Below are positions 28,470 to 38,164 of a stretch of DNA of 64,000 nt, piece after piece. Within the stretch, counting starts at the first letter, position 1; each line of letters starts with the position of its first letter. A model generated the notes under the pieces. That model was not told where the DNA came from. It saw nothing but the letters and a program-made list of their open reading frames with translations, and made no database searches. The stretch comes from Thiosulfatihalobacter marinus. GTDB taxonomy: Bacteria > Pseudomonadota > Alphaproteobacteria > Rhodobacterales > Rhodobacteraceae. The position numbers and the translations under genes were made by a program. The stretch is from the NCBI RefSeq assembly GCF_016019955.1, contig NZ_JAECRZ010000004.1, positions 305,054-369,053 on the forward strand. Reading direction: 5' to 3'.

Positions 28470-28664
28470 ATGTCTCGTCCCATTCAACGCGTCGAGGACT
28501 ATACCAACACCTGCCTCGTGATGGGGCTGGTCAATCTCTTGTGGATTTTCGCCGTCATCTGGGTATTTCTGGGTCTGCCCGCCATCATGGTGATCGCCGT
28601 GATCCTGAATGCCGGGATCAACCGGATCGATCCAGGCCGGAAATCGCACCGTCCACGAACCTGA
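28470..28664 (+). CDS. small membrane protein (64 aa)
   Basis: A strong AGGAGG precedes the ATG. The protein is MSRPIQRVEDYTNTCLVMGL followed by two closely spaced hydrophobic segments (about residues 17-35 and 37-48) and a basic tail. It is probably an inner-membrane hairpin protein. I do not recognise the family. It is encoded between the two aminotransferase genes. Confidence 0.6.
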   Translation: MSRPIQRVEDYTNTCLVMGLVNLLWIFAVIWVFLGLPAIMVIAVILNAGINRIDPGRKSHRPRT

Positions 28665-28696
28665 TACCGGGCTTACGCCCCGCCGCGCGGTTCGCG

Positions 28697-29893
28697 TCAC
28701 GCCCCCGCAATCACTTTGGCCGCCGCCTCGATCCCGCCCGGCCCGTGCGGTATGCCCTGTGCAACCATGCCTGTCTGCACCGTCGCCAACAGCCCCAGGA
28801 TCATCTGCGCATTCACGTGCCCCATATGGCCGAACCGGAAAAATCCGTCGCTCCCGGGATCGCTCTCTGTCTCCATGCCCAGCCCGATACCCAGGGTCAG
28901 CCCGGCGTCATCCTGACACCAGCGGCGCAGCGCCGTGCCATGGGGCGCACCGATCGACAGCGAAGTCACGGCATGGCTGCGATGCGCCGGGTCTGCGATA
29001 TTGAGCCGCAACGGTCCACCCTGCCCCCAGGCATCCACCGCAGCCCAGATGGCCCGCGCCAGCCGTTCATGACGGGCCCAGACATGGCTCAGCCCTTCGT
29101 CGCGGATCATGTCCAGCGCCACGCGCAACCCGTAAAGATGATGGGTCGGCGCCGTTCCACAGAACAGTTGGTAATAATATTCCGGGTTGGTGCGCGGCTT
29201 CCAGTCCCAATAGCGGCTGACCCGTGTCAACCTGTCCCGCACCGCGGCGGCCCGTTCGTTGAAAAACACAAACCCAAGCCCCGGCGGCACCATCAGCCCC
29301 TTCTGGCTGGCCGCGATCATCACATCGACCCCCCAGGCATCCATTTCGAACCGGTCACAGCCCAGCGACGCGATGCAATCCACCATCAACAGGGCCGGGT
29401 GCCCGACATCGTCCAAAGCCCGCCGCAGCGCCACGATATCAGACCGGGCCGACGTGGAAGTGTCCACATGTACCGCCAGCACCGCCTTGATCGCGTGGTC
29501 CCGGTCGGCGGCCAGCGCCTCGGCCACCCTGGCCGGATCGATCGGGCTTTGCCGGCCGAAATCGATTACCTCGGTCTGCACGCCCAGCCCAAGGGCCGTA
29601 TCGCTCCAGCCATATCCGAACCGCCCGCTGGCGGGCACCAGCACCTTGTCGCCCGGAGCCACCACATTGGCCAGCGACGCCTCCCAGGTGGCATGTCCGT
29701 TGGCTATATAGATCGCGACATCATGCGCCGTGCCCGCCACCCATTTCAAGTCAGGCAGCAAGCCATAGGTCATCTCGACCAGCTCGCCCTCGTAGATATT
29801 GGGGGCCGACCGGTGCATCGCGCGCAACACGGCCTCGGGCATCACCGAAGGCCCCGGAATCGCCAGATAGGGGCGCCCCTGTGACAAGTCCAT
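28697..29893 (-). CDS. class V aminotransferase (serine/alanine-glyoxylate type)
   Basis: The 398-residue protein has the PLP lysine in ASQKGLMVPPGLGFV, the acidic cofactor residue in MVDCIASLG, and the N-terminal YLAIPGPSVMP typical of the serine-glyoxylate/alanine-glyoxylate branch. It would move an amino group between serine or alanine and glyoxylate, or handle a related ureidoglycine-type substrate. The pair is not decidable from the sequence. Confidence 0.85.
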   Translation of the reverse strand: MDLSQGRPYLAIPGPSVMPEAVLRAMHRSAPNIYEGELVEMTYGLLPDLKWVAGTAHDVAIYIANGHATWEASLANVVAPGDKVLVPASGRFGYGWSDTALGLGVQTEVIDFGRQSPIDPARVAEALAADRDHAIKAVLAVHVDTSTSARSDIVALRRALDDVGHPALLMVDCIASLGCDRFEMDAWGVDVMIAASQKGLMVPPGLGFVFFNERAAAVRDRLTRVSRYWDWKPRTNPEYYYQLFCGTAPTHHLYGLRVALDMIRDEGLSHVWARHERLARAIWAAVDAWGQGGPLRLNIADPAHRSHAVTSLSIGAPHGTALRRWCQDDAGLTLGIGLGMETESDPGSDGFFRFGHMGHVNAQMILGLLATVQTGMVAQGIPHGPGGIEAAAKVIAGA

Positions 29894-30087
29894 GATCTAC
29901 CTCACATCCAGAAAACGGTTCGACCCTAACCGTCCATCGGGCGGCGTCAATGTGGGTCGGCAGGCTTGCGCAATTTTTGCGACACCGGGCTCGTTTTTCC
30001 GCGCCGCTCCCCATTGCCTCTGGTTTTGCCGCCCGGCCCCCTGTAAACGTCGCGGCGAACCGCATTTTCCGACAAGGGCCCAGCTTG

Positions 30088-31959
30088 GCACAACCCGACG
30101 CAGATCAAGGCCAGAAAAGCGGCGCACTCATGCTTTGGGTGTGGCGCGGGTACCTGCGTAAATACAAATGGCTTCTGGCGCTGGCCGCGTTTCTCATGGC
30201 GATCGAAGGCAGCTCGCTGGGTGCGATCAGCTATATGATGAAACCGATGTTCGATACGGCCTTCACACCGGGAAATTCTGACGCGCTGTTGCTGGTCGGC
30301 TTGATATTCGCCGCCATCTTCGCCACACGCGGGGTCACTTCGGTCTGCCACAAGGTCATCCTGACAGCCGTATCGCAAAAAGCCTCGGCCGATTTGCGCG
30401 GCGATCTGATCGGGCATCTGATGCGGCAGGACAATGCCTATCACCAGACCCATCCGCCCGGCTTTCTGATTCAGCGGGTGCAATCGGACGTACAGTCGAT
30501 CAACGGCGTCTGGGCCGCCTTCATCACCCGCGCCGGGCGCGACATGATCTCGCTGGTGGCGCTGATCGGCGTGGCGGTCAGCGTGGATTGGCGATGGACG
30601 CTGATCACCTGTATCGGCACCCCGCTTCTCGTGCTGCCCGTATTGGCCGCACAGCGTTTCGTGCGCCGCCGTGCCCGCGAAGCGCGCGATCTGGGGGCCA
30701 GCATCGCGACACTGCTGGATGAAATCTTTCACGGTATCATCCCGACCAAGCTGAACCGCCTGGAAGAGTACCAGATCACCAAATTCCGCGGCTCCACCAA
30801 GCGCCTCGTGCGCGCCGAGGTGCGCGCATCTGTCGGCACCGCCTCGATCGCTGGCATGGTCGATCTGACCGCCGGTCTGGGTGTATTCCTCGTCCTGCTC
30901 TATGGCGGCAGCGAGATCGTGGAGGGCGAAAAGACCGTCGGCCAGTTCATGAGCTTCTTCACCGCCATGGGCATGATGTTCGAACCACTGCGTCGCCTTG
31001 GTGGGGTGGTTGGTCAATGGCAGGTCGCGGCCTCGGCGATCGAACGCATCAAGGAACTGATCGATACCCAACCCACGTTGATCGACCCGGCCAATCCGCT
31101 GGCGCCGCCGCGCGACGTGCCGGGTATCGAACTGCGCGATGTCAGCCTGGCCTATGGCGATACGCCAGTCCTGCAAGGCGCGACATTCACCGCCGAACCG
31201 GGCAAGACCACCGCCATTGTGGGCGCCTCGGGCGCGGGCAAATCGACCGTCTTCAACGTTCTGACCCGCCTGGTGGATCCGCAATCGGGCGATGTCAGGA
31301 TCGGCGGCGTCTCGAACCGGGATCTCACGCTGTCGGACCTGCGCAACATGTTCTCCGTCGTGTCCCAGGATGCGATGCTGTTTGACGAAACCCTGCGCGA
31401 AAACATCCTGCTGGGCCGCCAGAATATCGACGAAGCCCAGCTTCAATCGGTACTGGAGGCGGCGCATGTGGCCGATTTCCTGCCCAAGCTGGCCGAAGGG
31501 CTGGAGACCGAAGTCGGCCCGCGCGGCTCCAACCTCTCCGGCGGACAGCGCCAGCGCGCGGTCATTGCCCGCGCCTTGTTCCGCAACACGCCCATCCTGT
31601 TGCTGGACGAGGCCACCTCGGCTCTGGATGCGCAATCGGAAACCGTTGTCCAGGCGGCACTGGATCGCCTCTCCGAAGGGCGCACCACGCTGGTCATCGC
31701 CCACCGCCTGTCCACCGTGCGCGAGGCCGACAAGATCGTGGTGATGGACAAGGGCGCCGTGGTTGACCAGGGCACGCATGACGAATTGCTGGCCGGCGGC
31801 GGGCTTTACGCCGAACTCTACCGCCTGCAATTCAACACCGACGGCAAAACCGCCGAGGAGAAGGCGCTCACCCCGGTACCGGACGATCCGCAACCCGACG
31901 AGCCCGCACGCTCCATGCTGGGCCGGCTGATGTCGCGCCTGCCCTGGGTCAGCAGCTAA
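30088..31959 (+). CDS. ABC exporter, fused membrane and ATPase domains
   Basis: About 623 residues form one half-transporter: six membrane helices (from WVWRGYLRKYKW to residue about 320), then the nucleotide-binding domain with Walker A (GASGAGKST), signature LSGGQRQR, Walker B (ILLLDEATSALD) and H-loop (IAHRLS). It resembles MsbA-type homodimeric exporters. Homologues recalled start MAQ...KSGALM, which favours the TTG at 30088 (AAGGG upstream) over the ATGs at 29950 and 30130. Its stop overlaps the convergent glycosyltransferase stop by four bases. Confidence 0.88.
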   Translation, partial: AQPDADQGQKSGALMLWVWRGYLRKYKWLLALAAFLMAIEGSSLGAISYMMKPMFDTAFTPGNSDALLLVGLIFAAIFATRGVTSVCHKVILTAVSQKASADLRGDLIGHLMRQDNAYHQTHPPGFLIQRVQSDVQSINGVWAAFITRAGRDMISLVALIGVAVSVDWRWTLITCIGTPLLVLPVLAAQRFVRRRAREARDLGASIATLLDEIFHGIIPTKLNRLEEYQITKFRGSTKRLVRAEVRASVGTASIAGMVDLTAGLGVFLVLLYGGSEIVEGEKTVGQFMSFFTAMGMMFEPLRRLGGVVGQWQVAASAIERIKELIDTQPTLIDPANPLAPPRDVPGIELRDVSLAYGDTPVLQGATFTAEPGKTTAIVGASGAGKSTVFNVLTRLVDPQSGDVRIGGVSNRDLTLSDLRNMFSVVSQDAMLFDETLRENILLGRQNIDEAQLQSVLEAAHVADFLPKLAEGLETEVGPRGSNLSGGQRQRAVIARALFRNTPILLLDEATSALDAQSETVVQAALDRLSEGRTTLVIAHRLSTVREADKIVVMDKGAVVDQGTHDELLAGGGLYAELYRLQFNTDGKTAEEKALTPVPDDPQPDEPARSMLGRLMSRLPWVSS

Positions 31960-32636
31960 CGGCGATAGGCCCGCGCCAGCCGCTCTGGCGACACTCCCAT
32001 CAGATACCGCGCCAGGGTCCACAGGTTACGCCCCCCGCGTCGCACCCAGCCCTGTCGGCGGTATTTCTCGGCGCTGGTCACAGCCACCGCATCCAAAGGC
32101 CCCACCGCCCCGCGCAGCGCGCGTGCCAGCGCCACGTCCTCCATCAGAAGCATGTCGCCATAGCCGCCGCGCGCCTCATACAGGGCGCGCGACACCAGCA
32201 ACCCCTGATCGCCATAAGGCAACCCGAACAGCCGCGCGCGCAGATTGGCCCAGCCCGCAACGATCCGCGCCGCCAGCCCGCCATCGTCAAACCGCAGCCT
32301 GAAATACCCGGCCCGCGTTTCTGCCTCCAGATGCGCCAGAACCACCGCGCTCCATCCCTCACCAAGACAGGTATCGGCGTGCAGGAACAACAGCCAGTCA
32401 CCCCGCGCCGCATCCGCGCCCGCCCGCAACTGCCCGCCCCGCGACGGCGCCGCCCGGATCACCTGCGCACCCGCCTCCTGGCCAAGCGCGATCGTGCCGT
32501 CGCGCGATCCGCCATCCACCAGGATCAATTCGCGGATCACCCCCAACCGCACCCCCTCGAACAAGGCCGAAAGACACCCCGGCAGCGCATCCCGCGCGTT
32601 CAATGTGGGTATGATCACGGAAACCGGCGCACGCAT
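31956..32636 (-). CDS. TIGR04283-type family 2 glycosyltransferase
   Basis: The 226-residue protein has the GT-A start VSVIIPTLNARDALPGCL, the metal-binding region LVDGGSRDGT and FLHADTC, and the RGGQLRAGADAA segment of TIGR04283, named for arsenosugar synthesis. Most members have no proven substrate, so the arsenosugar role is only a family label. The ATG follows AGGAGAG. It is divergent from ygfZ. Confidence 0.8.
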   Translation of the reverse strand: MRAPVSVIIPTLNARDALPGCLSALFEGVRLGVIRELILVDGGSRDGTIALGQEAGAQVIRAAPSRGGQLRAGADAARGDWLLFLHADTCLGEGWSAVVLAHLEAETRAGYFRLRFDDGGLAARIVAGWANLRARLFGLPYGDQGLLVSRALYEARGGYGDMLLMEDVALARALRGAVGPLDAVAVTSAEKYRRQGWVRRGGRNLWTLARYLMGVSPERLARAYRR

Positions 32637-32707
32637 TTCTCTCTCCTGACCTGTTGCATGGCTCAATTGCTTCTATATGAACAGGGAACGCCAGAACAGG
32701 ACCGACC

Positions 32708-33448
32708 ATGGACCGCCCCAGAACCATTCTGCGCCTGACCGGCGCCGACACCGACCAATTTCTTCAGGGCCTTGTGACCAATGACATTGGCGGGCTGTCC
32801 AATGGGCTCGTCTACGCGGCCCTTCTGACGCCCCAGGGCAAATACATCGCCGATTTCTTCCTGCTTCGCGATGATGGCGGCATCCTTCTGGATGCCGACG
32901 CCGAACAGGCCCCGGCCCTGCAAACCCGGCTCGGCATGTACAAGCTGCGCGCCGATGTGGCCATTTCCCCGACCGATCTGCACCTGCATCGCGGCCTTGG
33001 CGCTGGCCCGCCCGATGGCCATGCCGATCCCCGCGCATCCGCGCTGGGCTGGCGCGCCTATCGCGACAAGCCGCAAACCGGCGACAAAACCGACTGGACC
33101 GCGCTGCGCGTGGCGCATGGCATCCCCGCCGCGGGGATCGAGCTGACCGAAGACAGCTACATCCTGGAAAACCGGTTCGAACACCTCAACGGCGTCGATT
33201 TCCGCAAAGGCTGTTACGTCGGCCAGGAAGTCACCGCGCGCATGAAGCACAAGACCGATCTGCGCAAGGGGCTGGTTCGCGTCACCATTGACGGCGCGGC
33301 CCCCGTCGGCACCCCGATCACGCGCGAAGGGCGCGCCGTGGGTACGCTGTATTCGCAGGCCGGAAACCAGGCGCTGGCCTATCTGCGCCTTGACCGCGCC
33401 GGCGAAGACATGATCGCCGGCGACGCACGGATCGCCTATGCCCCCTGA
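32708..33448 (+). CDS. ygfZ: folate-binding iron-sulfur assembly protein YgfZ
   Basis: The 246-residue protein is a GcvT-like tetrahydrofolate-binding fold. The hallmark KGCYVGQEVTAR, with its conserved cysteine, identifies YgfZ/IBA57, which helps maintain a subset of iron-sulfur proteins. The N-terminus LTGADTDQFLQGLVTNDI is also typical. It is a single gene divergent from the glycosyltransferase. Confidence 0.9.
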   Translation: MDRPRTILRLTGADTDQFLQGLVTNDIGGLSNGLVYAALLTPQGKYIADFFLLRDDGGILLDADAEQAPALQTRLGMYKLRADVAISPTDLHLHRGLGAGPPDGHADPRASALGWRAYRDKPQTGDKTDWTALRVAHGIPAAGIELTEDSYILENRFEHLNGVDFRKGCYVGQEVTARMKHKTDLRKGLVRVTIDGAAPVGTPITREGRAVGTLYSQAGNQALAYLRLDRAGEDMIAGDARIAYAP

Positions 33449-33478
33449 TCGCCACCGCCTGCCGGTTGCGATCCGGCA

Positions 33479-33526
33479 CGGCATTCCGGGGGGCAATGCC
33501 GGGCTTTCATTGTTCCAAAAATACTC
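33479..33526. repeat. hairpin plus dispersed intergenic repeat
   Basis: A hairpin CGGCATT/AATGCCG (33479-33501) is followed by TTTCATTGTTCC-AAAAATACTC (33505-33526), the same core as at 13590. It lies between the convergent ygfZ and efp stops and may end one or both transcripts. Confidence 0.6.
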
Positions 33527-33585
33527 AAAAATGCGAAAAGGCCCGCCACATGGCAGGCCCTCAGCCAAAGTCACGCCACGTCACT

Positions 33586-34149
33586 TCACGCCCGTTCGGC
33601 ATATTCCATGGTTTCGGTGTTCACGATGATGTCCTCATCCTGCCCTACGAAAGGCGGCACCATCACCCGCACACCATTGTCCAGAACCGCCGGCTTGAAC
33701 GAATTCGCCGCCGTCTGCCCCTTTACCACCGGTTCGGTTTCCACGATCTTGCAGGACACTTTCTGCGGCAGCGTCGCGTTCAGCGCCTCGTTCTCATAGA
33801 ACTCCACAACGATGGTCATGCCGTCCTGCAAAAACGGGCGTCGCTCGCCCAACAGATCCGCCGGAAGCTGGATCTGCTCATAGGTTTCGGTATCCATGAA
33901 GATCAGCATTCCGTCGTCTTCATACAGAAATTGCTGGTCTTTTTGCTCCAACCGCACCCGCTCGACCTTGTCGGCGCTGCGGAAGCGTTCGTTCAGCTTG
34001 GACCCGTTGCGCAGGTTGCGCATCTCGACCTGGGCAAAGGCACCGCCCTTGCCGGGCTTCACGTGGTCCACCTTCACCGCAGCCCACAGGCCGCCATTAT
34101 GCTCCAGCACGTTGCCGGGGCGAATTTCGTTTCCGTTGATCTTGGGCAT
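33586..34149 (-). CDS. efp: elongation factor P
   Basis: This 187-residue protein relieves ribosome stalling at proline runs. The ATG at [20 protein letters not shown] is chosen over a longer open frame. Lys34, in [12 protein letters not shown], is the residue modified in many bacteria. Three beta domains end in [13 protein letters not shown]. The gene is divergent from a DUF6280-like gene. Confidence 0.95.
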   Translation of the reverse strand: MPKINGNEIRPGNVLEHNGGLWAAVKVDHVKPGKGGAFAQVEMRNLRNGSKLNERFRSADKVERVRLEQKDQQFLYEDDGMLIFMDTETYEQIQLPADLLGERRPFLQDGMTIVVEFYENEALNATLPQKVSCKIVETEPVVKGQTAANSFKPAVLDNGVRVMVPPFVGQDEDIIVNTETMEYAERA

Positions 34150-34366
34150 GTATGAAAACCCTGTCGTAATGGTTGATCCGAAGTCTCGCGATCCTATATC
34201 TGCCATGTCAACAGCTGGCAAGGTGGCGTATGTCGTGCTGCACGTGCAGCAAGCCATGCGAATTTTGCATATAAGCTATGCATTAACACCCTATCCGAAT
34301 CGGACGAACTACGTCATAAGGGGCGCCACGCCGAAAACACAAGAGCAATAATACAAGGACGACGAG

Positions 34367-34687
34367 ATGACCGATTTCGTTGATGGAGCGGCTTTCAACA
34401 ATGAACAGGGCAACCGGGCGCGCAAGCTTTTTGCCGCTGTTGTCCTGGCTGCCCTGGATGACGCCATTGCCGACGACAAGAAATACGGCAACGGCCCCGA
34501 ACAGATCGCCCGTTGGGCGCGCTCGCGCGATGGCCGCGAAGTGCTCAGCTGTGCCGGCATCGACCCGAACGAACGGGTTGTCACCGGACTGATGGACTTT
34601 GTTGCCAAGGGTGTACGGACCTCGGTGGCACTGTCGCGCGAGGAAAGCGAACGTCGCAACGCGGCGGCACAGGCAGAAGCGGCCTGA
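34367..34687 (+). CDS. Rhodobacterales small protein, DUF6280-like
   Basis: The 106-residue protein (NNEQGNRARKLFAAVVLAALDDAIADD, then GNGPEQIARWARSRDGREVLSCAGIDP) is of a type I recall as strongly conserved in Rhodobacterales and tentatively labelled DUF6280. It looks helical and soluble, with one cysteine. No function is known. A clear terminator follows. Confidence 0.75.
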   Translation: MTDFVDGAAFNNEQGNRARKLFAAVVLAALDDAIADDKKYGNGPEQIARWARSRDGREVLSCAGIDPNERVVTGLMDFVAKGVRTSVALSREESERRNAAAQAEAA

Positions 34688-34704
34688 CTCCACCCATCTT
34701 CCAA

Positions 34705-34746
34705 CGAAAAAGCGGCGCGCCGGGGATGGCGGGCCGCTTTTCGTTT
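34705..34746 (+). terminator. rho-independent terminator after DUF6280-like gene
   Basis: The near-perfect stem CGAAAAAGCGGC...GCCGCTTTTCG with a GC-rich middle ends in a T-rich run, 18 bases after the stop codon. Confidence 0.8.
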
Positions 34747-34862
34747 GTCTCAAGTTTCGTTTGTCTCAAGACGCCCTGATTTCCACCTCAGGCAGGGACA
34801 GGGCGGGCCGCCGCGCCAGATATCAGCGTTTCGTGCACTCCGCCAAATTCCAATGTGTCAGA

Positions 34863-35975
34863 TCAATCAAGATCATGGGCCGCCAGCGCCCGGTGTATCT
34901 CTCGGCGCACCAGCTTGCGCACGTTGCGCGTGATCCGCTCTCCCAACGCGCCCTGCAACTCCTGGCGCACGATATCGGCCACCATTTCGCGCAGGCTCTC
35001 TTCATCGATCACCATGGCTTCGTCGACAATCCCGGCCAGGTCCGGCATCACCGCTGCCTCAACGTCTTCGACGAATTCCTCTTCAAGCTCGGCTTCCAGC
35101 GCATCCAGCGCCGAATCGTCCACCGGCTCGGCGGGCTCGCTGTCCCAGGCCGGTTCCATCATGTCGGTCCCCGCATAATCGCTGTCGCCCGGTGAATCCG
35201 GCTCTTCCACACCGGCTTGCGGCTCGCCATCGCGCCACTGCGAAATCCGTGCTTCCAGCACCTGCTGGAAATCAAAAGGCGCCTCTTCGTCGCCGTCGCC
35301 CGCGTCGCCATGAAACCTCTCGGGCAAGCCGTCGTCGCCCTCGGCCTCCCCAGCGCAAGGCGTCCCATCCGGCCCATCCGCCATGTCCTGCTCTGGATCG
35401 GCATTCGCATCCTCGAAGGCAGGCGCGTCGGCCCCCTCTACAACGGCCGTGATCGCCGCGTCATCACCGTCTTCGTCTTCGGCAAAACCATCTCTCTGGA
35501 CGGGCTCGTCCACCAACTCCGCGTCCGCGAACGCGTCCTGCGGTTCCGCAATGTCCAGGGCATCCGCCCAGTCGTCGTCCCCGGTCAGCTCTTCGAACGG
35601 ATCCGGTGCCCCGGCCTCCTCCTGCGCTTCCTCCAGCGACTCCTCCCAGGTCAGGGCGTCGCGCCCCTCATCGTCCTCGAACGACGCGGCGAAGACGGTT
35701 TCGCCATCATTCTCATCCCGGTCTCCGCCAAGGTCTTCCGCCTCACGGGCTTGCGCATCAGGCGTCTCGTCCTCGGGAACACGCAGCGCCGGGGTCAAAA
35801 CCAATGCCGTCGGCTCGCTCACGCCAACGCTGGGCCCGGTGCTCTTCAGAGCCTTGCCGGCAGACGGCCCGGTATCGGGCGCAACAGACGCCACCGCCTT
35901 GCGGTTTTCCGAAACAAGTCGCCGAATCGATGTCAGAACATCTTCAATCTCGGCATTGGTAACGGGGTCAGACAT
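34863..35975 (-). CDS. PopZ-like polar organising protein (acidic linker)
   Basis: This 370-residue protein has three parts. The N-terminal helix is TNAEIEDVLTSIRRLVSEN, parallel to the MEEILASIRRIISED of Caulobacter PopZ. A very acidic, disordered-looking middle of about 250 residues follows. The C-terminal helices SLREMVADIVRQELQGALGE and RITRNVRKLVRREIHRAL parallel PopZ's oligomerisation region. PopZ forms the polar matrix that anchors chromosome partition proteins. It follows tolC, an order I recall for popZ loci. The match is architectural; the middle is several-fold longer than in Caulobacter. Confidence 0.65.
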   Translation of the reverse strand: MSDPVTNAEIEDVLTSIRRLVSENRKAVASVAPDTGPSAGKALKSTGPSVGVSEPTALVLTPALRVPEDETPDAQAREAEDLGGDRDENDGETVFAASFEDDEGRDALTWEESLEEAQEEAGAPDPFEELTGDDDWADALDIAEPQDAFADAELVDEPVQRDGFAEDEDGDDAAITAVVEGADAPAFEDANADPEQDMADGPDGTPCAGEAEGDDGLPERFHGDAGDGDEEAPFDFQQVLEARISQWRDGEPQAGVEEPDSPGDSDYAGTDMMEPAWDSEPAEPVDDSALDALEAELEEEFVEDVEAAVMPDLAGIVDEAMVIDEESLREMVADIVRQELQGALGERITRNVRKLVRREIHRALAAHDLD

Positions 35976-36049
35976 TGTGCAAGTCCACTCTTAGCCTCTT
36001 GCCAAGTGTAGCGGGCTGGTAGCGTTCACACAACCGATAGGAAGAATTG

Positions 36050-37468
36050 TCACTCTTTCCCAATGGTCTTGAGCACCTTGTCCAATTGCTGCCCGCGCTT
36101 GGACCGCAGCGCCGGCGCGTCCTTGACCAGATTGTAATAGGCTTCCGGGTCGTAACGTTCGACACGCAGGTTCAGGTGATCCACGGTCAACAGCCCCATG
36201 GCCGACAACACGCCATAAGCCGCTATGTACTGCGTTGCCTGCGCCGAAATCACGTTTGACTGTGCGTCAAGAAGATCCTGCTCCGAGGTCAACACGTCCA
36301 GGGTCGAGCGCGCACCCACCTTGGCCTCTTCGCGCACACCGTCAAAGGCGATTTGCGCTGCCACCACCTGCCGTTCACTCGATTTGATGGCCGCGCCCGC
36401 CGCGATCAGGCGCGCCCAGGCGGTACCGGCCTGGCGGCTGACATTGTTGCGCGTCAGGTGCAGGGCCGCCCGCACCGCATCGCGCTGGGCAGCTGCCTTG
36501 CGCGCCAGCGAGGACAACCGCCCGCCTTGATAGATCGGGCCGCTGAAGCTCAGGCCGACCGAGGAACTGTTGGTATAGTAAGGGTCGCCGAATTCCTGAT
36601 CGACATATTGCCGCGCGGTAAACGTGACTGTCGGCCCCATGCCGGCCTTTGCGCGCAAAACGTTCAGCTCCGCAGCCGATATCTCGTATTGCGCCTGGGT
36701 CAGCTGTGGATGCGACCGCAGCGCCACCGCCCTCACGTCATCTATCGAATTGGCGGTGTAAGGCAGGCTCTTGGGGCTCTCCAGCCGCCCCGGCCGGTGG
36801 CCGATCGCAGCGGTATAAAACTCCTGGCTTTCCAGAAGATTGCCTTGCGCGGCAGCCAGTTCGGCCCGCGCGCCCTCAAGCCGGGCTTCGGACAGCGCGA
36901 CATCCGTCCGCGTGACTTCCCCCACTTCGAAACGATCTCGCGACGCCTGCAACTCGCGCTCCAGAACGCGCAGGTTGTTTTGACGCAAAAGGACAATCTC
37001 GGTATCGCGCACAACAAACATGAAGGCGGAAACCGCATCGAACAATACCGACTGCTCCGCCGAGATCAGCGCCTGGCGCGTGGCCAGCACAGTTTCCTTG
37101 GCAGCGTCCACCGCCAGCTTTGTCACGCCATTGTCGAACAGCAGCAATTCAAACGACAGGCCAATTGCGGCTTGACGGTCCGTGCTGTTGTAGCTCGACG
37201 GTGTGGTCGCGGCGGTCTCGCCAACAGTGTATCCCAGACCGATTTCGCCGAACCAGTTGATCATCGGGCGCAGCAGCGCCAGCGTCGAGGCGACATCCTC
37301 GTCCGCTGCACGCAGCAGCGCGCGGTTCTGATCCAGCAGGCCGCTGTTTTCATAAGCAGCGGCAAGCGCATCCGACAGCGTCTCAGCCTTCGCCGCGCCA
37401 AGCGACACCATGGAAACCGACAGGGCCAATGCCCCCAGCTGTACCGCTTGTCTTACCCGATGGAGCAT
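36050..37468 (-). CDS. tolC: TolC family outer-membrane efflux/secretion protein
   Basis: The 472-residue precursor starts with a signal peptide (cleavage probably after SLGAAKA). Two structural repeats follow, each with an ETLSDALAAAYENSG-type start or a strand-helix pair typical of TolC (TDVALSEARLEGARAEL and STLDVLTSEQDLLDAQSN). It would form the trimeric outer-membrane exit duct of tripartite pumps or type I secretion. It lies 42 bases downstream of pcm and upstream of the PopZ-like gene, so the three may be one transcript. Confidence 0.9.
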   Translation of the reverse strand: MLHRVRQAVQLGALALSVSMVSLGAAKAETLSDALAAAYENSGLLDQNRALLRAADEDVASTLALLRPMINWFGEIGLGYTVGETAATTPSSYNSTDRQAAIGLSFELLLFDNGVTKLAVDAAKETVLATRQALISAEQSVLFDAVSAFMFVVRDTEIVLLRQNNLRVLERELQASRDRFEVGEVTRTDVALSEARLEGARAELAAAQGNLLESQEFYTAAIGHRPGRLESPKSLPYTANSIDDVRAVALRSHPQLTQAQYEISAAELNVLRAKAGMGPTVTFTARQYVDQEFGDPYYTNSSSVGLSFSGPIYQGGRLSSLARKAAAQRDAVRAALHLTRNNVSRQAGTAWARLIAAGAAIKSSERQVVAAQIAFDGVREEAKVGARSTLDVLTSEQDLLDAQSNVISAQATQYIAAYGVLSAMGLLTVDHLNLRVERYDPEAYYNLVKDAPALRSKRGQQLDKVLKTIGKE

Positions 37469-37510
37469 GTTTCCCTCACCTGTTGCGGCCCGTTGTTGTT
37501 GTATCGGCTT

Positions 37511-38164
37511 TCAGAGTTCGAATGCGTGGTGTTTCTCGAATCCCGGAAGCACCGGGGCCCCTGCATTGAAAGCATAGCGCCATGTGATCTCGCCGTCGAT
37601 CTTGTATCCGATCCGAACCGTGCCAAGCGCGCCGTCCATGAACAACGTGGCGATACGCCCACCCTCTTTCAACTGCAACGTAAGGGCATCGGGAACGAAT
37701 TCGGCGCCGCCCTGCAACAGGATCACGTCATAGGGGCCGTGCTCGGGCGCACCATCTGTCAGGGCCGCGCAATGTACCACGGCGTTGTCAACGCCCTGTT
37801 CGGCCAGAAGGCCCTGTGCCTCATCGGCGCGCGTCGCATCGTCTTCCACCGCGATGACCGCCTCGGCCAGGCGCGCGATCACGGCGGCCGAATACCCCAG
37901 GCCGGACCCGATATCCAGAACCAGCTCGTCCGGCTGGATGTCCAGCCCGTCCAGCATCTTGGCCAGCACCCGCGGGTCCATGACCACCCGTCTCTTGTCC
38001 AGTGTGACATGCTCTCCGACATAGGCAGCGTTTCGGCTGCCCCGGGGCACGAACACTTCGCGCGGCACAGCCAGAAGCGCCTCGATGACGGGGTATTTCG
38101 TCACATCCGAGGGACGCACCTGCGTGTCAACCATGGTGGTGCGGAGGGCGGTATAATCGGTCAT
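37511..38164 (-). CDS. protein-L-isoaspartate O-methyltransferase family protein
   Basis: The 217-residue protein has the AdoMet motif VLDIGSGLGYSAAVIARL and the N-terminal substrate loop VPREVFVP, both of the PCMT family. Typical enzymes repair isoaspartyl residues with AdoMet. Alphaproteobacterial copies next to tolC, like this one, form a divergent branch whose repair activity I have not seen proven. Confidence 0.85.
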   Translation of the reverse strand: MTDYTALRTTMVDTQVRPSDVTKYPVIEALLAVPREVFVPRGSRNAAYVGEHVTLDKRRVVMDPRVLAKMLDGLDIQPDELVLDIGSGLGYSAAVIARLAEAVIAVEDDATRADEAQGLLAEQGVDNAVVHCAALTDGAPEHGPYDVILLQGGAEFVPDALTLQLKEGGRIATLFMDGALGTVRIGYKIDGEITWRYAFNAGAPVLPGFEKHHAFEL

